DNA of 17,594 nucleotides from Gryganskiella cystojenkinii (Eukaryota > Mortierellomycota > Mortierellomycetes > Mortierellales > Mortierellaceae), in assembly GCA_015852425.1 (NCBI GenBank), contig JAAAIG010000654.1, positions 4,844 through 22,437 on the forward strand. The letters are read 5' to 3'. The position numbers and the translations under genes were made by a program. The notes under the pieces are model-generated. The model saw nothing but the letters and a program-made list of their open reading frames with translations, had not been told where the DNA came from and did no database searches. Position 1 is the stretch's first letter; each line of letters opens with the position of its first letter. Below are positions 1-10,500 of this stretch, piece by piece.

Positions 1-1609
1 GTCGGATGTGTCCCCAAGAAGGTCATGTGGAACACTGGTAAGAGAGGATGAATGCCATATTGTTGAATGGAGTGGGTGAATCAGGTACAGGAAGAAAGAA
101 AAAAAAGAAATGAAAAAGTTTCTCACGACCCATTTTTTTTAAAAAAACAGCCTCCATTGCCGAGGCTATCCACGATGCTAAGGAATACGGCTTCCCCGAG
201 GTTGGACCCACGACTTTTGACTGGAACACGCTCAAGCACAAGAGAGATGCCTACATCAAGCGTCTCAACGGCATCTATGAGCGTAACCTCGAGAAGGACT
301 CGGTCGAGTATATCACCGGCATGGCCTCGTTCGTCTCCAAGAACAGTGTGACTCTTGGAAACGGCGAGGAGATCCACGCCAAGAAGATCCTTATTGCTGT
401 TGGTATGTGTTTTGTTTTTATCTCTATTCCGTGGATTAGGAAGAGGACTCTGAGCATCGGAACTAAAAAAACCGGCGCAGTGGAACTAGCAATTGAAATT
501 AACGAGCTTTTCGTTTTTCTTTTTATGATTCGAAATAGGTGGTCGCCCTACTATCCCTAAGCTCCCTGGCGCGGAATTGGGAATTGACAGTGATGGCTTC
601 TTTGATCTGGAACACCAGCCCAAGCGTGTTGCTGTCGTTGGTACTGGATACATTGGAGTCGAGCTCGCTGGTATCTTCCACGCTCTCGGTAAGGGATCCA
701 ACATGATGTGCAATTTGTGGGCTGTTTTTAACTCGAATCATGCCACTAACAAAAACCTTTGGATCTAACACAACAATGTCTGCTTTATTAGGTTCCAAGG
801 TCAGCATCTTCTCTAGAACCAAGGAAATCTTGCGTCCCTTCGACCCCATTATCAAGGATACGCTCAAGAAGGAGATGCTCAACATCGGTATCGACATTGT
901 CACTGACTCGCATGTCAAGGCACTCGCCAAGGCCGACAACAACGCCATCACTCTCAGCTACACTGCTAATGGTGAGGAGGGCACTGCCGAGTTTGACACT
1001 GTCCTCTGGGCTGTCGGACGCGAACCCCATTTGGAGAAGCTCTCGATCGAGAACGCGGGTGTGACAAAAAACAGCAAGGGTTATGTCGTCGCGGATGATT
1101 TCCAGGAGACGGTCGTTCCTGATGTGTATGCTTTGGGAGATGTCTGCGGTATTGAGCAGTTGACCCCCGTTGCCATCGCTGCCGGTCGTCGTTTGTCGGA
1201 TCGTCTCTTTGGTGGTGAACAGTTCAAGAACTCAAAGCTCGATTACAGAAACGTTCCCTCGGTCATCTTTTCCCATCCTACTGCTGGTGCCGTCGGTTTG
1301 ACGGAAAGCCAGGCCCAGAAGGAGTATGGTGCTGAGAACCTTTCCGTGTACGTCTCTGAATTCTCGGGCATGTACAACGCCATGAAGGCCCACAAGACCC
1401 CCTCGGCATTCAAGCTTATCTGCGCTGGACCTGAGGAGAAGGTTGTCGGTATCCATATCGTCGGCCAGGGCAGTGATGAGATGTTGCAGGGATTCGCTGT
1501 TGCTCTCAAGATGGGCGCCACCAAGGCTGATTTCGATAGCACTGTTGCTCTTCACCCCACCAGTGCCGAAGAGTTGGTGACCTTGACCAAGGCCAACCTC
1601 AAGAAGTAA
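1..1609 (+). CDS. GLR1: Glutathione reductase (NADPH), 5'-truncated by window edge
   Basis: Glutathione reductase is a homodimeric FAD enzyme that uses NADPH to reduce oxidised glutathione (cytosol and often mitochondria). Exons are 1-37, 151-402, 539-688 and 792-1609, joined in frame to 418 residues. The window opens on [12 protein letters not shown], the redox-active segment of the pyridine nucleotide-disulfide oxidoreductases. Its second active-site Cys is visible; the first Cys and the FAD-binding GxGxxG lie upstream, outside the window. The NADPH domain shows [11 protein letters not shown] followed by FSRTKEILR, whose two Arg match the NADPH-selecting arginines of the family. YALGDVCG is the second FAD motif. 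The C-terminus carries [10 protein letters not shown] with the catalytic His. About 63 residues are missing compared with the ~480 usual for the family. Introns are 113, 136 and 103 nt with clean GT/AG ends. I see no damage, and identification is secure. Confidence 0.96.
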
Positions 1610-1637
1610 ACACATTCATTCATTGTTCATAGTCGGT

Positions 1638-1643
1638 AATAAA
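1638..1643 (+). terminator. Poly(A) signal of glutathione reductase
   Basis: A canonical AATAAA starts 29 nt after the glutathione reductase stop codon, the spacing expected for a fungal 3' end. Confidence 0.6.
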
Positions 1644-1645
1644 AA

Positions 1646-1899
1646 CATTCGTAAACGTGTACATTCTCTTCCTTTTGCTGTAATCCGTATCAGGGATATT
1701 GATTTCAAGCTGTCCATCAATCAAGCGCTACGCAAAGAAAGCCCTGAGCTTGTGGTCATTCGCACCCATAGTGGAATTTCTTTCCTTTTGTTCGTTTATT
1801 CAACCCTTTGCTTCTTTTGTTTATTCCTTCTCATCACTTTCTCCGACTGATCTTTCCTCCCAGAACCAAAACGTCAAACTCTCATACACACAACCGATT
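1646..1899 (+). promoter_or_regulatory. Promoter and leader of the BTB gene
   Basis: This short stretch separates two plus-strand genes. Its second half (about 1770-1862) is rich in T and C, as in many fungal start regions. There is no convincing TATA box. The ATG at 1900 has A at -3. An in-frame ATG at 1699 would add 67 residues of unremarkable sequence, so I prefer 1900. Confidence 0.4.
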
Positions 1900-4685
1900 A
1901 TGAACTGGGAAGTCTCCTCGGATAGGGCGTCACCGACATCGACAGTCCCCTATCGATCCAGATCCAGGTCCATGTCCTCGGCTGTCTCCTCTACCACCAC
2001 ATCAAAAGACTTTTGGTCCTTCACACTGCCTCCACCACCGCCTCCACCTCCGTTGAAACTTCCCCTCATGTTGGAATTCGAAATTTCTTTAGATAGCCCC
2101 GAGAAAGGTCGCATCGACACAGCGACAACCAGGAAGACACAGACGACTGAAAACAAGGACAACAACCTGGTGGCAACACTGGACTTACAGCATGGCTTTC
2201 AAGTGTTTATCCGAGGACTGTCTTCTGGGACCCAAGAGTTGAGATCAGGTAAACAGCGTATCCCTCAGAAGTGATCTCTGTCCTTTTTTTCGGTTCGACG
2301 TTCGAATCAAAGGTGCCTGCGTTGGGTGTGTTAAATAATCATGTTTCCATGCCTCCCACTGCTCCTTACAGAAGCGAAGAGTCCGGGACCTGCAAACTGT
2401 ACTATCAAAATTCCCTTAACGAGCAATCGAGATATTTGGGAGACAATGATCAACCCCACGTCAGAGTCGTCGGTACCATCCACCCTGGTCGAGATGACCT
2501 TTCGGTGGCGAGGTGGAATTCTTATCGGAAGTAGTGATGACGAGACTGATGGTGTGGCAGCTTTGATCCCCGAGATCACGACCCTACGGATCCATTGCAA
2601 ACCCGAGGTCTTTTTGATGATGGATAGCAGCAACGCAGATGCATCCACAGGTTTGTATCACTCAATGCCAGTTCGGGACCCGTTGGCCTTGAAAAAACAA
2701 GGTGTTACAGGTACTGCTCTAGGTCTTGTTTTATTTACCTTAGTCCCCAGGTGGTACTCAACCGCACGCAGAATGGCGACTCTTACTTCTCACTCATATA
2801 TTCGCATGCAAAACACGCATTTGTTTTTTTAGTCCTGCTTGATCTCTCTGATATTGTCCCTACTTCGACAACGACAATAGCCACAAGCATGCGTCGCCTT
2901 CCTCAAATCCAAGTGGTCTTGTCAAAGAACCCGGTGCGACTGTTGAACCCCTCTTCCACCTTGGACCTACCAAAACTTCGACTAGATAAGAAAAGACGAC
3001 CTTCTGGACATTCACTCCTCTGTCAGTTCTTGAACAGGGCCGCAAGAGAGGCTGTTGTAGCGACCGCCACACCTCTGTTTCTGGAGTCCACCATAAACTC
3101 TCCTCGCCCAACTGCCAAGACTGGGGCCCTTGGCAATGCTCTGACAGCGGCTGTGAACAACGACCAATCGACAAATGTCGCGGGAGGAGATGCTCGAGCA
3201 GCAGCAGTTGCAGCCACAAAACGACTGGCGAGATCTTCGGATGTCCAGTTTGTAGTCGATCCTGCTACCTATAGAACCTACCGTGTCACTACCGACAGTT
3301 CGACCACACCTACGATTAACACCACCACCACCCCATGCGAGTCCAGGATACCCTACTTGACTGGCACTATCCCGGGAACACCGAAACCTGCCACCCCGTG
3401 CCCCCTTTCCCCTGTACTGAATCAACATTACCCGCAGTTCGCATTCGAACAGGTTGTGGCCGCGCATCGGTCCATCTTACGACTCTGGCCAGAGTTTGCG
3501 ACCCTGATCGAAAACCATCCTCGACCGGATGAACTCGTCCTACAACTCAAATGCCCCCCGGGACTGGATCTCTCAAGTCTTCAGAGCGTGATCAATTTTT
3601 TGTACCTGGGTCAGATCCAAGGAGTCGGTCATCATTTTTACTACAGTTATGCCAGAAGGCAGCAAGGAATCGAGGAGGCGACGTCCACCGCAGTTGATGT
3701 GTCAGATGTGGAAGAGGATCCCGACGATCGAGATCATCATGTAGTGACGAACGTGATCGCTGAAGGCTCTACACATCGCAACGGATCTGATATCTATGAG
3801 GAAGATTCAGACTGGCGCAAGATCTTTCAAATCGCTCATCGGTTCGGGGTCCAACCGTTGGTCGAATTGGCGATAGAGAGACTCTGTGAGGAACATGAGG
3901 GTTATCAAGAGCAAGATCTAGCTGGAAGCAATCCTCGGGACGGTATGAACACCCCCTGCACCAGCACCACCAAGAGTCTCAACGATGAAGGAGAGGACGA
4001 TTATAAACAGCAACAAGCGTTTGGTACCAGTGTCAAAAAGATGTGTCCGATCCAGACACTCTTCCAGTGGGCATATCAGTACCCGGTCTTGGAGACGCGT
4101 CTGATGGAACTGATCCTCAACCACTTTGTAGTCGTCGTTGCTGCTATTCCTTCCCCAGAGTCACGACACTCGGGAGGAGCGCTAGAAAACTGGGAGCGAC
4201 CACAACAGCAACAACACCTGATTCTCAAGAGAAGAGCCAGGATGGCAGTCCTTCAAGAGAGACTGGGACCGTTTCGAACACATGCAGAGTTCTCGCGGAT
4301 CAATGGGACCATCCTGGAACGGATCCTGGAACAGACACTGGCCTCCAACTTCCGGTCCCTGACTTTGGACTTCTATGACGCTACAAGGGCTACGAAGACC
4401 AGTCGGACGACAACCGTGCCGACTTTTAATTCCACGAGCACCCGTGACACGTTCCCAGGTACTTTCTTCTCTGATCCACCAAGTATGAATCTGTACCCTT
4501 CCCATACAGGTTCAGTGTTGTATGATTATGGAGTCGACTGTAGTGTCGACAACAGTCCTTTTACGGTCTTGCCAGTTCCATCACCCCTCTTGCCAGTTCC
4601 GTCATCGTGCTTCCCTGTTCCATCATCCCGCCTGTCCGTTCCAACTCTGCGCTTGAAGAGAAGAGGAAAACAGGGCCACTTTTGA
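1900..4685 (+). CDS. BTB/POZ domain protein with low-complexity insertions
   Basis: Probably an adaptor protein: BTB domains dimerise and many bind cullin-3 ubiquitin ligases. Exons are 1900-2248, 2372-2650 and 2833-4685, giving 826 residues. A second donor at 2711 would give 846. Both donors restore the frame only with the acceptor at 2832. The N-terminal ~200 residues contain a run of eight Pro near residue 44 and beta-rich stretches that could be a divergent MATH-like domain (weak). The BTB core is read from DVQFVV (about 346), through VVAAHRSILRLWPEF (about 418) and VINFLYLGQI (about 462), to FQIAHRFGVQPLVELAIERL (about 541). Insertions between these elements make the domain about twice the usual ~110 residues. 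The C-terminus has a Pro/Val/Ser heptad repeat and a basic end. The 3' end converges on the CLYBL gene. The family call is firm; substrate and role cannot be told. Confidence 0.8.
4566..4649 (+). repeat. Four 21-nt tandem repeats at the end of the BTB gene
   Basis: Four in-frame 21-nt units encode imperfect heptads VLPVPSP, LLPVPSS, CFPVPSS and RLSVPTL, with the VP(S/T) core kept while flanking bases vary. They lie just before the basic C-terminus of the BTB protein. Confidence 0.75.
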
Positions 4686-4816
4686 CACTGATACGCAGAG
4701 TGATTGTATCGGACGACCGCCATCGCTGTGGTTTGACCGAAAAATAATCTGAATTTTTCCATTCCGCTCCGTTTTCCTGAATCCTTTTTACATTAACCCA
4801 CGAACCAACAATGACG

Positions 4817-4822
4817 AATAAA
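4817..4822 (+). terminator. Poly(A) signal of the BTB gene
   Basis: AATAAA lies 132 nt after the BTB stop. A second AATAAA occurs at 4892-4897. Both lie in the 236-nt gap between the two convergent genes. Confidence 0.45.
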
Positions 4823-4888
4823 GGCCATCGAGTTTGCAACAAGCCCATTTTTTTTTGATGGAGCTCGTATATTTTGATCCAAGGGCCG

Positions 4889-4894
4889 TTTAAT
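4889..4894 (-). terminator. Possible poly(A) signal of the CLYBL gene
   Basis: The minus strand reads ATTAAA, the common variant hexamer, about 28 nt beyond the stop at 4922. It overlaps the second plus-strand AATAAA, so the two convergent genes may share this 3' region. Confidence 0.4.
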
Positions 4895-4921
4895 AAATGC
4901 TGTAAGTTTGTTTCGGCTCTT

Positions 4922-7374
4922 TTAAGCAGCAGTGGCCGCTCCGCCGTCCTTCTTGGCAGCATCGACAGCTGTCGCACTCGCAGTCGCGACTCCGGTAGGT
5001 CCCAGCTTCAAGATCTTTTGACGTTCTTCCGTGTTGGGGATGGTCACGCCTCCTTGACGGGCTCGACTAAGAATCTTTTCTGCCCACTTGACCACAGGCA
5101 AGTCGATACTGCAAAAAGAAATTTAAAAAAAGTGAGCATAAGTATCATGAATGTATAATTCGAATCAAGGCGTCTAGCAACAGAGTGCATTCGTCGCGTC
5201 GAGGGGGTTTTTTTTTGCACTTTACACTTTGCCGTTGTAGTTGAAGGCGCCGACGCCTCTCTTGGAATGCTCTTGGTATCCTTCACTAATATCTGCAGCC
5301 CTTGCAATTTCTATAGAGTACAAAAATATTATATTAATACCAACATCAGTCGGTAGACGATAGCATCGGGTTGTTTGTAGAGAACAAAAATCAGATAGGG
5401 GGATATCGTTACCATGATCGGTAGGAAGGAAGCATCTCTGAATGATATCGAGTTGGCGAGGGTGAACTGCCTGTTTACCCAAGAAACCCATTCTGCGTCC
5501 AAACTCACATTCCTCCTTCAAGATCTCGTCGTTCTTGTAATCCATGCAGACCTAAAAGAGGATCAACATGAAGTCAAAAAATAAAATAAAAAAGGGTGTT
5601 AAAGGATGTTTGCTTCTGGACTTGAACTGATGAATGCTGAGAAGATTTCACTAGTAAAACTGAAGAGAGCCAAAAAAAAAAAAAAAAAACTTACAAGATC
5701 AATGGCTTGAAGGCCATAAGCATGCGCGGCAGTAACGATGGCGGAACGTCCATACAACATCTCTGCGCCTTCCCGAGTTCTCGTCAATCCCAAATCGGCA
5801 CAGTAATCCTCCGCAGCAAACTAATTGGATCAAAGAATAGGAAAGGGAAGGAAACATAAAATTTAACAAATGAAAACCGCGTGAGAAATCGTTGAGCGCA
5901 TAATGCAACATCCTGGCTTTCCACACCCTTTCCCGCTATGTAGGCAAAAAAACCCATACCACCAAAGCATCAACACGAGGATCTGCGGTCGCAATCTCCT
6001 TGAGGTTCATGACGCCCAAAGCACTCTCGATCGACGCGATGATCCTGACGTTCTTGCGGCTAAAATGTTCAATCATGAAAAAAAAAAAATAACGACAAAC
6101 GTGTGAAAAGCCATTTTAGAAAGTCGAAATCGATCGTATGAGTCAAGCAAACGGAACGAGGGATCATTTTTTCACAAAAACATACGTGATGAATGGAGCG
6201 ACGCTGTCAACCATTTGACTGACAAACTGAATATCCTTTGCGGACTGGACTTTTGGGATGACAATGGCCTGGAGTCGACTAGACCGAAGCTATTTTCATT
6301 TTTGCACGAAAAAAAAAAAGTAAAAAAAAGTAAAAAAAAGTTAGGTGAGCACCTTGCAATTTTTTCCCATATTGGGAACGGAAATATCCCCCCATGCAGG
6401 CGTCCCAAACCTAAGAACCTCCTCTAACGGAGAAGAAAACCTACCACGACGTTCAAGTCATCAAACTCCAATCCAGATCCAACAGCATTGATGCGCACGG
6501 CCTTCTCGGCCTTGCGATGTTCAGACGCCTCCAACGCATCAAAGACCATTTCGCGAGCAATGTTCTTTCGGTTATGCGCAACTCCGTCCTCAAGATCATA
6601 AACAAGACAATCTGCTGCCAACGACAAGGAAGATTTTAACTTGCGTTCGTCACTTCCGGGAACTATTGGTGTGGCGAACCATTAAAAAAGACAACAACAA
6701 AAAAATCAGTAGTTTAGTAACAAATTCGCTGTTATCTTACGGTATACTCGTCCATCTCTCTTCTGAAAGAGTTACCATAAAAAATTGATCTCCGGATCCG
6801 TTTCTCGGGCTCAATCGCATAGGAACCCTCGGCGCCACCAACTCCGCCTGCACTGGCTCCAGAGGACAATGACGACGGTCCTGCAGAAGATGACGCTATT
6901 GAAGTGGATCCAGAAGTCGTATCGTTTGCACGTTTGATCATCGTGGTGCTTAGGTATCTCGTGTTCCTGAATGTGACCATGGCGCCTTGTGTACAATATT
7001 TTTTTCACACGGGTCAGAAAAAAAAAAAAAAAAGTAAGTCAGAATGACGTGAGTGAATCGTTTCTCCGTTCGAAGCAACGCAGTGATGTGTTTTCGTCTC
7101 CATGCCAGTTTTAGAAAGGTGTTCGTCTTCATGCTATTATATAACTTGTATACTTGGGGACATTATAAGATTCTCCATTCTTTGCGCGTTCTCCATTCTT
7201 TTTGTCCTCGGTCATCTTCGGTTCACGCGTTGTGTGGAAAGTGACAGTGTCGAGAGTAGAGCGCTGAATATCAATCCTGTAGGGAATGTCGGTATGAAGA
7301 TATTTACCCATGACAGGTCCATGAGCGCGACGGAATGCACCCTGAGCGACACTGGTTCGAAGTGCTGAAAACAT
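4922..7374 (-). CDS. CLYBL: Mitochondrial citrate lyase beta-like protein (CLYBL family)
   Basis: A member of the HpcH/HpaI aldolase fold. Mammalian CLYBL is a mitochondrial Mg-dependent citramalyl-CoA lyase (to acetyl-CoA and pyruvate) that also acts on related malyl-CoA thioesters; the substrate here is inferred. Minus-strand exons: 7374-7308, 6985-6776, 6662-6445, 6289-6186, 6059-5960, 5820-5695, 5551-5413, 5310-5226, 5108-4922, giving 411 residues. Motifs in order: RRSIFYVPGSDERK (about 87-100), YDLEDGV (about 114-120), VRINAVGSG (R about 149), IVIPKVQ, IASIESALG (Mg-ligand Glu about 211), FAAEDYCADLG (about 234) and LGKQAVHP (about 299). The first ~40 residues, spanning the first splice junction, are Arg-rich without acidic residues and contain RNTRYLSTT, a good presequence with a plausible cleavage site. 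A Ser/Gly linker follows. If the first exon is wrong, the start is the ATG at 6980 (387 residues), which has good context. No peroxisomal tail is present. The family is certain; the first exon is about 60 percent. Confidence 0.92.
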
Positions 7375-7449
7375 CGCGGAAGAGAGTCGGTTGATGTGAT
7401 AAATGTAATGAAAGAAAACGAGCAAAAAAAAACACGGGAGGGACAAGTG

Positions 7450-7464
7450 CGCCTTTTTATGTTG
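7450..7464 (-). promoter_or_regulatory. TATA-like element of the CLYBL gene
   Basis: The minus strand reads CATAAAAAGGCG about 80 nt before the ATG at 7374. A T/C-rich stretch follows, ending directly before that ATG. This core-promoter arrangement supports 7374 rather than 6980 as the true start. Confidence 0.45.
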
Positions 7465-7511
7465 GGCTACCATCAGATCGAGAATATATGATAAATTATA
7501 ATCAAGATTTT

Positions 7512-7523
7512 AGTGACGTCACT
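7512..7523. promoter_or_regulatory. Palindromic CRE/ATF site
   Basis: A perfect 12-nt palindrome AGTGACGTCACT contains the consensus CRE TGACGTCA bound by bZIP factors of the ATF/CREB class. It lies about 140 nt before the 7374 start and just past the glycogenin stop, in an otherwise AT-rich 173-nt spacer. Assignment to the CLYBL promoter is inferred from position. Confidence 0.5.
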
Positions 7524-7547
7524 GATCTTTATAATTTTATAATTATC

Positions 7548-10500
7548 CTAGAGTTCACGTCGATCCAGGGCCATGCTACTCCTACGTCTCGCAATCTTGC
7601 CTCCTCGGATCACAAAACCAGACTCGCGCGCGAGATCAGAATCCTCACCCGCTGCAAATCCGCTAATACCACCGGGTCGGTTCAAAGACGATCCTCCACC
7701 TGTGCTGGAACTACCCTCGGATCCTGATTTCGTATGACCAGAGACACGCTGGTCCTCCTCTTCCGAATCTTCGTCCGAGGACTCGAGTATATGACCGTCA
7801 TCCTCGTCCGAGTCGATCAAAGATCCGTGAGTTGATAACTATTTGCGAGAAAGCGATGGTAGGAGAATGTAAGGACCATATTCAATTTTGCACATTGATC
7901 TCGATAATAAAAAGACCTTGAAAACTTACAGCATTGTAAGGGTCATAATACTCCTCACCCTCCTCTGCGCTCCAGTGACGAGGCTTCTTGCCCAACAATT
8001 CTTTCCAGTTCCACTCAATCCTGTAGTTTGAGAATCCGGCATCAGCTTGGCCACCTGTCTGACGACTCTCCGATTGTTGATGGAATTGTTGCTGTTGTTG
8101 CTGCTGTTGATGGTGCGAGAATCTCTTGGGCGTGAAGGATCCGCTCTTGGGCGTACCAGGTCCGAATCGTGACGGAGTTGAGGGTCCAGGAGTCGTAGGG
8201 CGACTCCCGGCTCTGCTTGAGAATCCAGAGGCGGAAGCAGAGTACCGAAGCGAAGACGGAACCAGCGGAGTTGAGGGCAAATACGGCGATCCCAATGGTA
8301 ACGCGGCGCGAGTATGTCGCTCTCCAAAGTACTCAAGTTCTTCCAGGTCTTCCTCTTGTAAGAACTGATGATCTTCTTCGTCCGAAGCATCTGCACGAAC
8401 TGCCAAGACCTGCAATCCCTTGCCCTTGTTGGCTGTCGTAGAAGTGGTCAAGGACGAGGTTTGCAAAGATTCTCGAGGCAGGTTAGGATCCAGAGCATAA
8501 AGGCGTCCTCCAAATTTGCTCGTACTACTGGTAGTCATGCCATGTGAAGAGCTGGACGCGGTCGTGGCATATCGACTTGTAGCTTGAGGGTACTTGGAAA
8601 GAACTTCCTTGGCCTCTGCCACCGCTGCTGCAGAGCTCTCTTGCTCACGTACACTCCGGCGTCTCAACCTTTCGGCAGCATCGATTACCTCCTCTTCGTG
8701 CGATTCTCGCTCATGTACCGGACTGGTCGTATCGATCTGTAATGCCAGTCCATATCGACGAGGCTCTTCCACAAGTTCAGACTCGAACGTCTTTCCAGAG
8801 GTCTTGACCTCGGACGAAACAGACTCCCTTGTACTGGTCTCTCCATGTTCCTTGCTGAGTGTCTTTGTGGTCGTAGTCAGGATCGTCCGCTGGCCAACAT
8901 GCTGCACACCTGGAGGAGTGTCAACGCGAGTCAACTCTTGCGAGGAAACCTCGTCAGAGCCAGACTGATGCACAGCGGAGCTGCTCTTGCTCTCGGAGGA
9001 CTGTCCTGTGTGTGTAGTGGTCCGCTGCAAAGATGTGCTTGTGCTGGTAGACCCGCTGGATCCAATCAGACGACTGCCTCCTTGAGAACTGCTGACTGTC
9101 ACAGTGCGACGACCTTCACCCTGGAAATAGCTACCCGACCGAGGCCCAGCCGGGATCTCAAACATGCGCTCGCCACCCGTGGAGCTCGTTGTCATGTCGG
9201 AGCTGACCACCTGGCCATTCACCAGCTTTCGACGGGTGATGGTGGTGGTGACTGTTGTTCGGACAAATCGGTGTGTGCCGGGCGATGTAATCTTGACAAC
9301 ACTCGAGCTGGAGCTAGAGGATCCACCTGTCATGGCAGTAGAGGACCTACCCGTGATGGTGGTCGCGGAGGATCCAGAAGCAGTACCAGAAGCTCTTTGT
9401 TGGCGTTCGGTTGTCGTGGTAGAAGTAGCAGAACCAGATACTGCGGCCAATACTGCGGCCGCTCCTCCCGCGATCGCTGCAGCCGTAGAAAATCGACCAG
9501 ACTCTGCTTCTCGCTGACCAACGTGGCGCAATACTTGTTTGGTTTTTGTCTCGAAAGTTTTTTGCTGAGCATCTCGAGATGGAGATGCCGTTGCAATGGC
9601 CACACCAGACTCACCGGCAGTGCCATGGCGGGCAGCAGTCGTTGTTCTTACAGATCCGTCCCTAGCGATGCCTGCACCGCCAGGGGATAACGTTCCTGGA
9701 CCGGATCGTCGATCCTGTCGCAATGGAAGCGCCAATTCAATCTCTTCATCCTCTATACGCAACTTTTTCTTGTGGAGGGCGGCGTTTGGAGGATCCCAGG
9801 CATTCCTAAATACGTATTGCGAGCTGCTCTCCTGTTGTTGCTTCAGTTTCTGCTGCTCCTTGATCTTGACCAACTCTGCCAGACGGATATTTTCCAAGCG
9901 TATCTCCTCCTCCTTGATGCGGGCTTCCTCTTGCTCCTTTTGCCAGCGCTCTTCTTCCTCACGGCGCTTTTGGACCAGCTCAACCTCATACTGTTCTTGA
10001 CGCTGCTTCGTCTCGTAGGCGAGCATGTCCTCGAGACCGTACCCCTTACGAATGCCCAAGGCACTGCTCTTGCGACTTCTTGGCCGTTTCTTCTCTGTCT
10101 TTTGAAGCATCGCCATTTGGACGCCACGGTCGACATCCCAGGCATTCACGAGCCTAAAGTTCTCGAACGCTTGACCTCCAGTGGCCCTTTCGTGCTCTTC
10201 TTCTCGACGACGCTCCTCTTCATACCGCTGGAACTCTTCAAGGCGAATCTCTTCCAATGCAGCCTCTTCGTACTCGAGTCTCCTGGCTGCCTCGAGATCA
10301 TTCTGACGCGATCGCTCATCATAAGTGGCTATATAATTGTAGTAGGTTCTCGTAGGCGTTCTTGGACTGCTCTTGCGTGAGTTTGGAGCACTGGACTCCC
10401 AAGGGAAAACGGGACGACCTTTACCGGAAGGGATTGGGGTATTGTCGGCATTGGTAGTGTCCAAGATCTCGAGCGCCTCTGGCGCCAGTTTTGGGTGAGT

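Noticed and set aside
6308..6342. Three tandem poly-A/GT units resembling a short repeat array
   Set aside because: This is the poly-T tract of a CLYBL intron on the other strand, near a CTAAC branch site; it is ordinary intron sequence and not a CRISPR or telomere-like array.
7129..7302. Continuation of the 7374 ATG frame as a separate small protein
   Set aside because: After the GTAAAT donor the sequence loses any presequence or domain character and ends in charged random-looking residues. Splicing into the CLYBL gene explains the start better.
8845..9690. 281-codon open frame on the plus strand
   Set aside because: It lies opposite the Ser/Thr-rich glycogenin exon; biased codons on the other strand keep this frame free of stops. 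Its Cys/Arg/Ser composition and lack of motifs do not suggest a gene.
9772..10380. 202-codon Leu-rich open frame on the plus strand
   Set aside because: It mirrors the Glu/Lys/Gln-rich coiled-coil coding region, whose reverse complement is naturally Leu/Phe rich. It is not an independent membrane protein.
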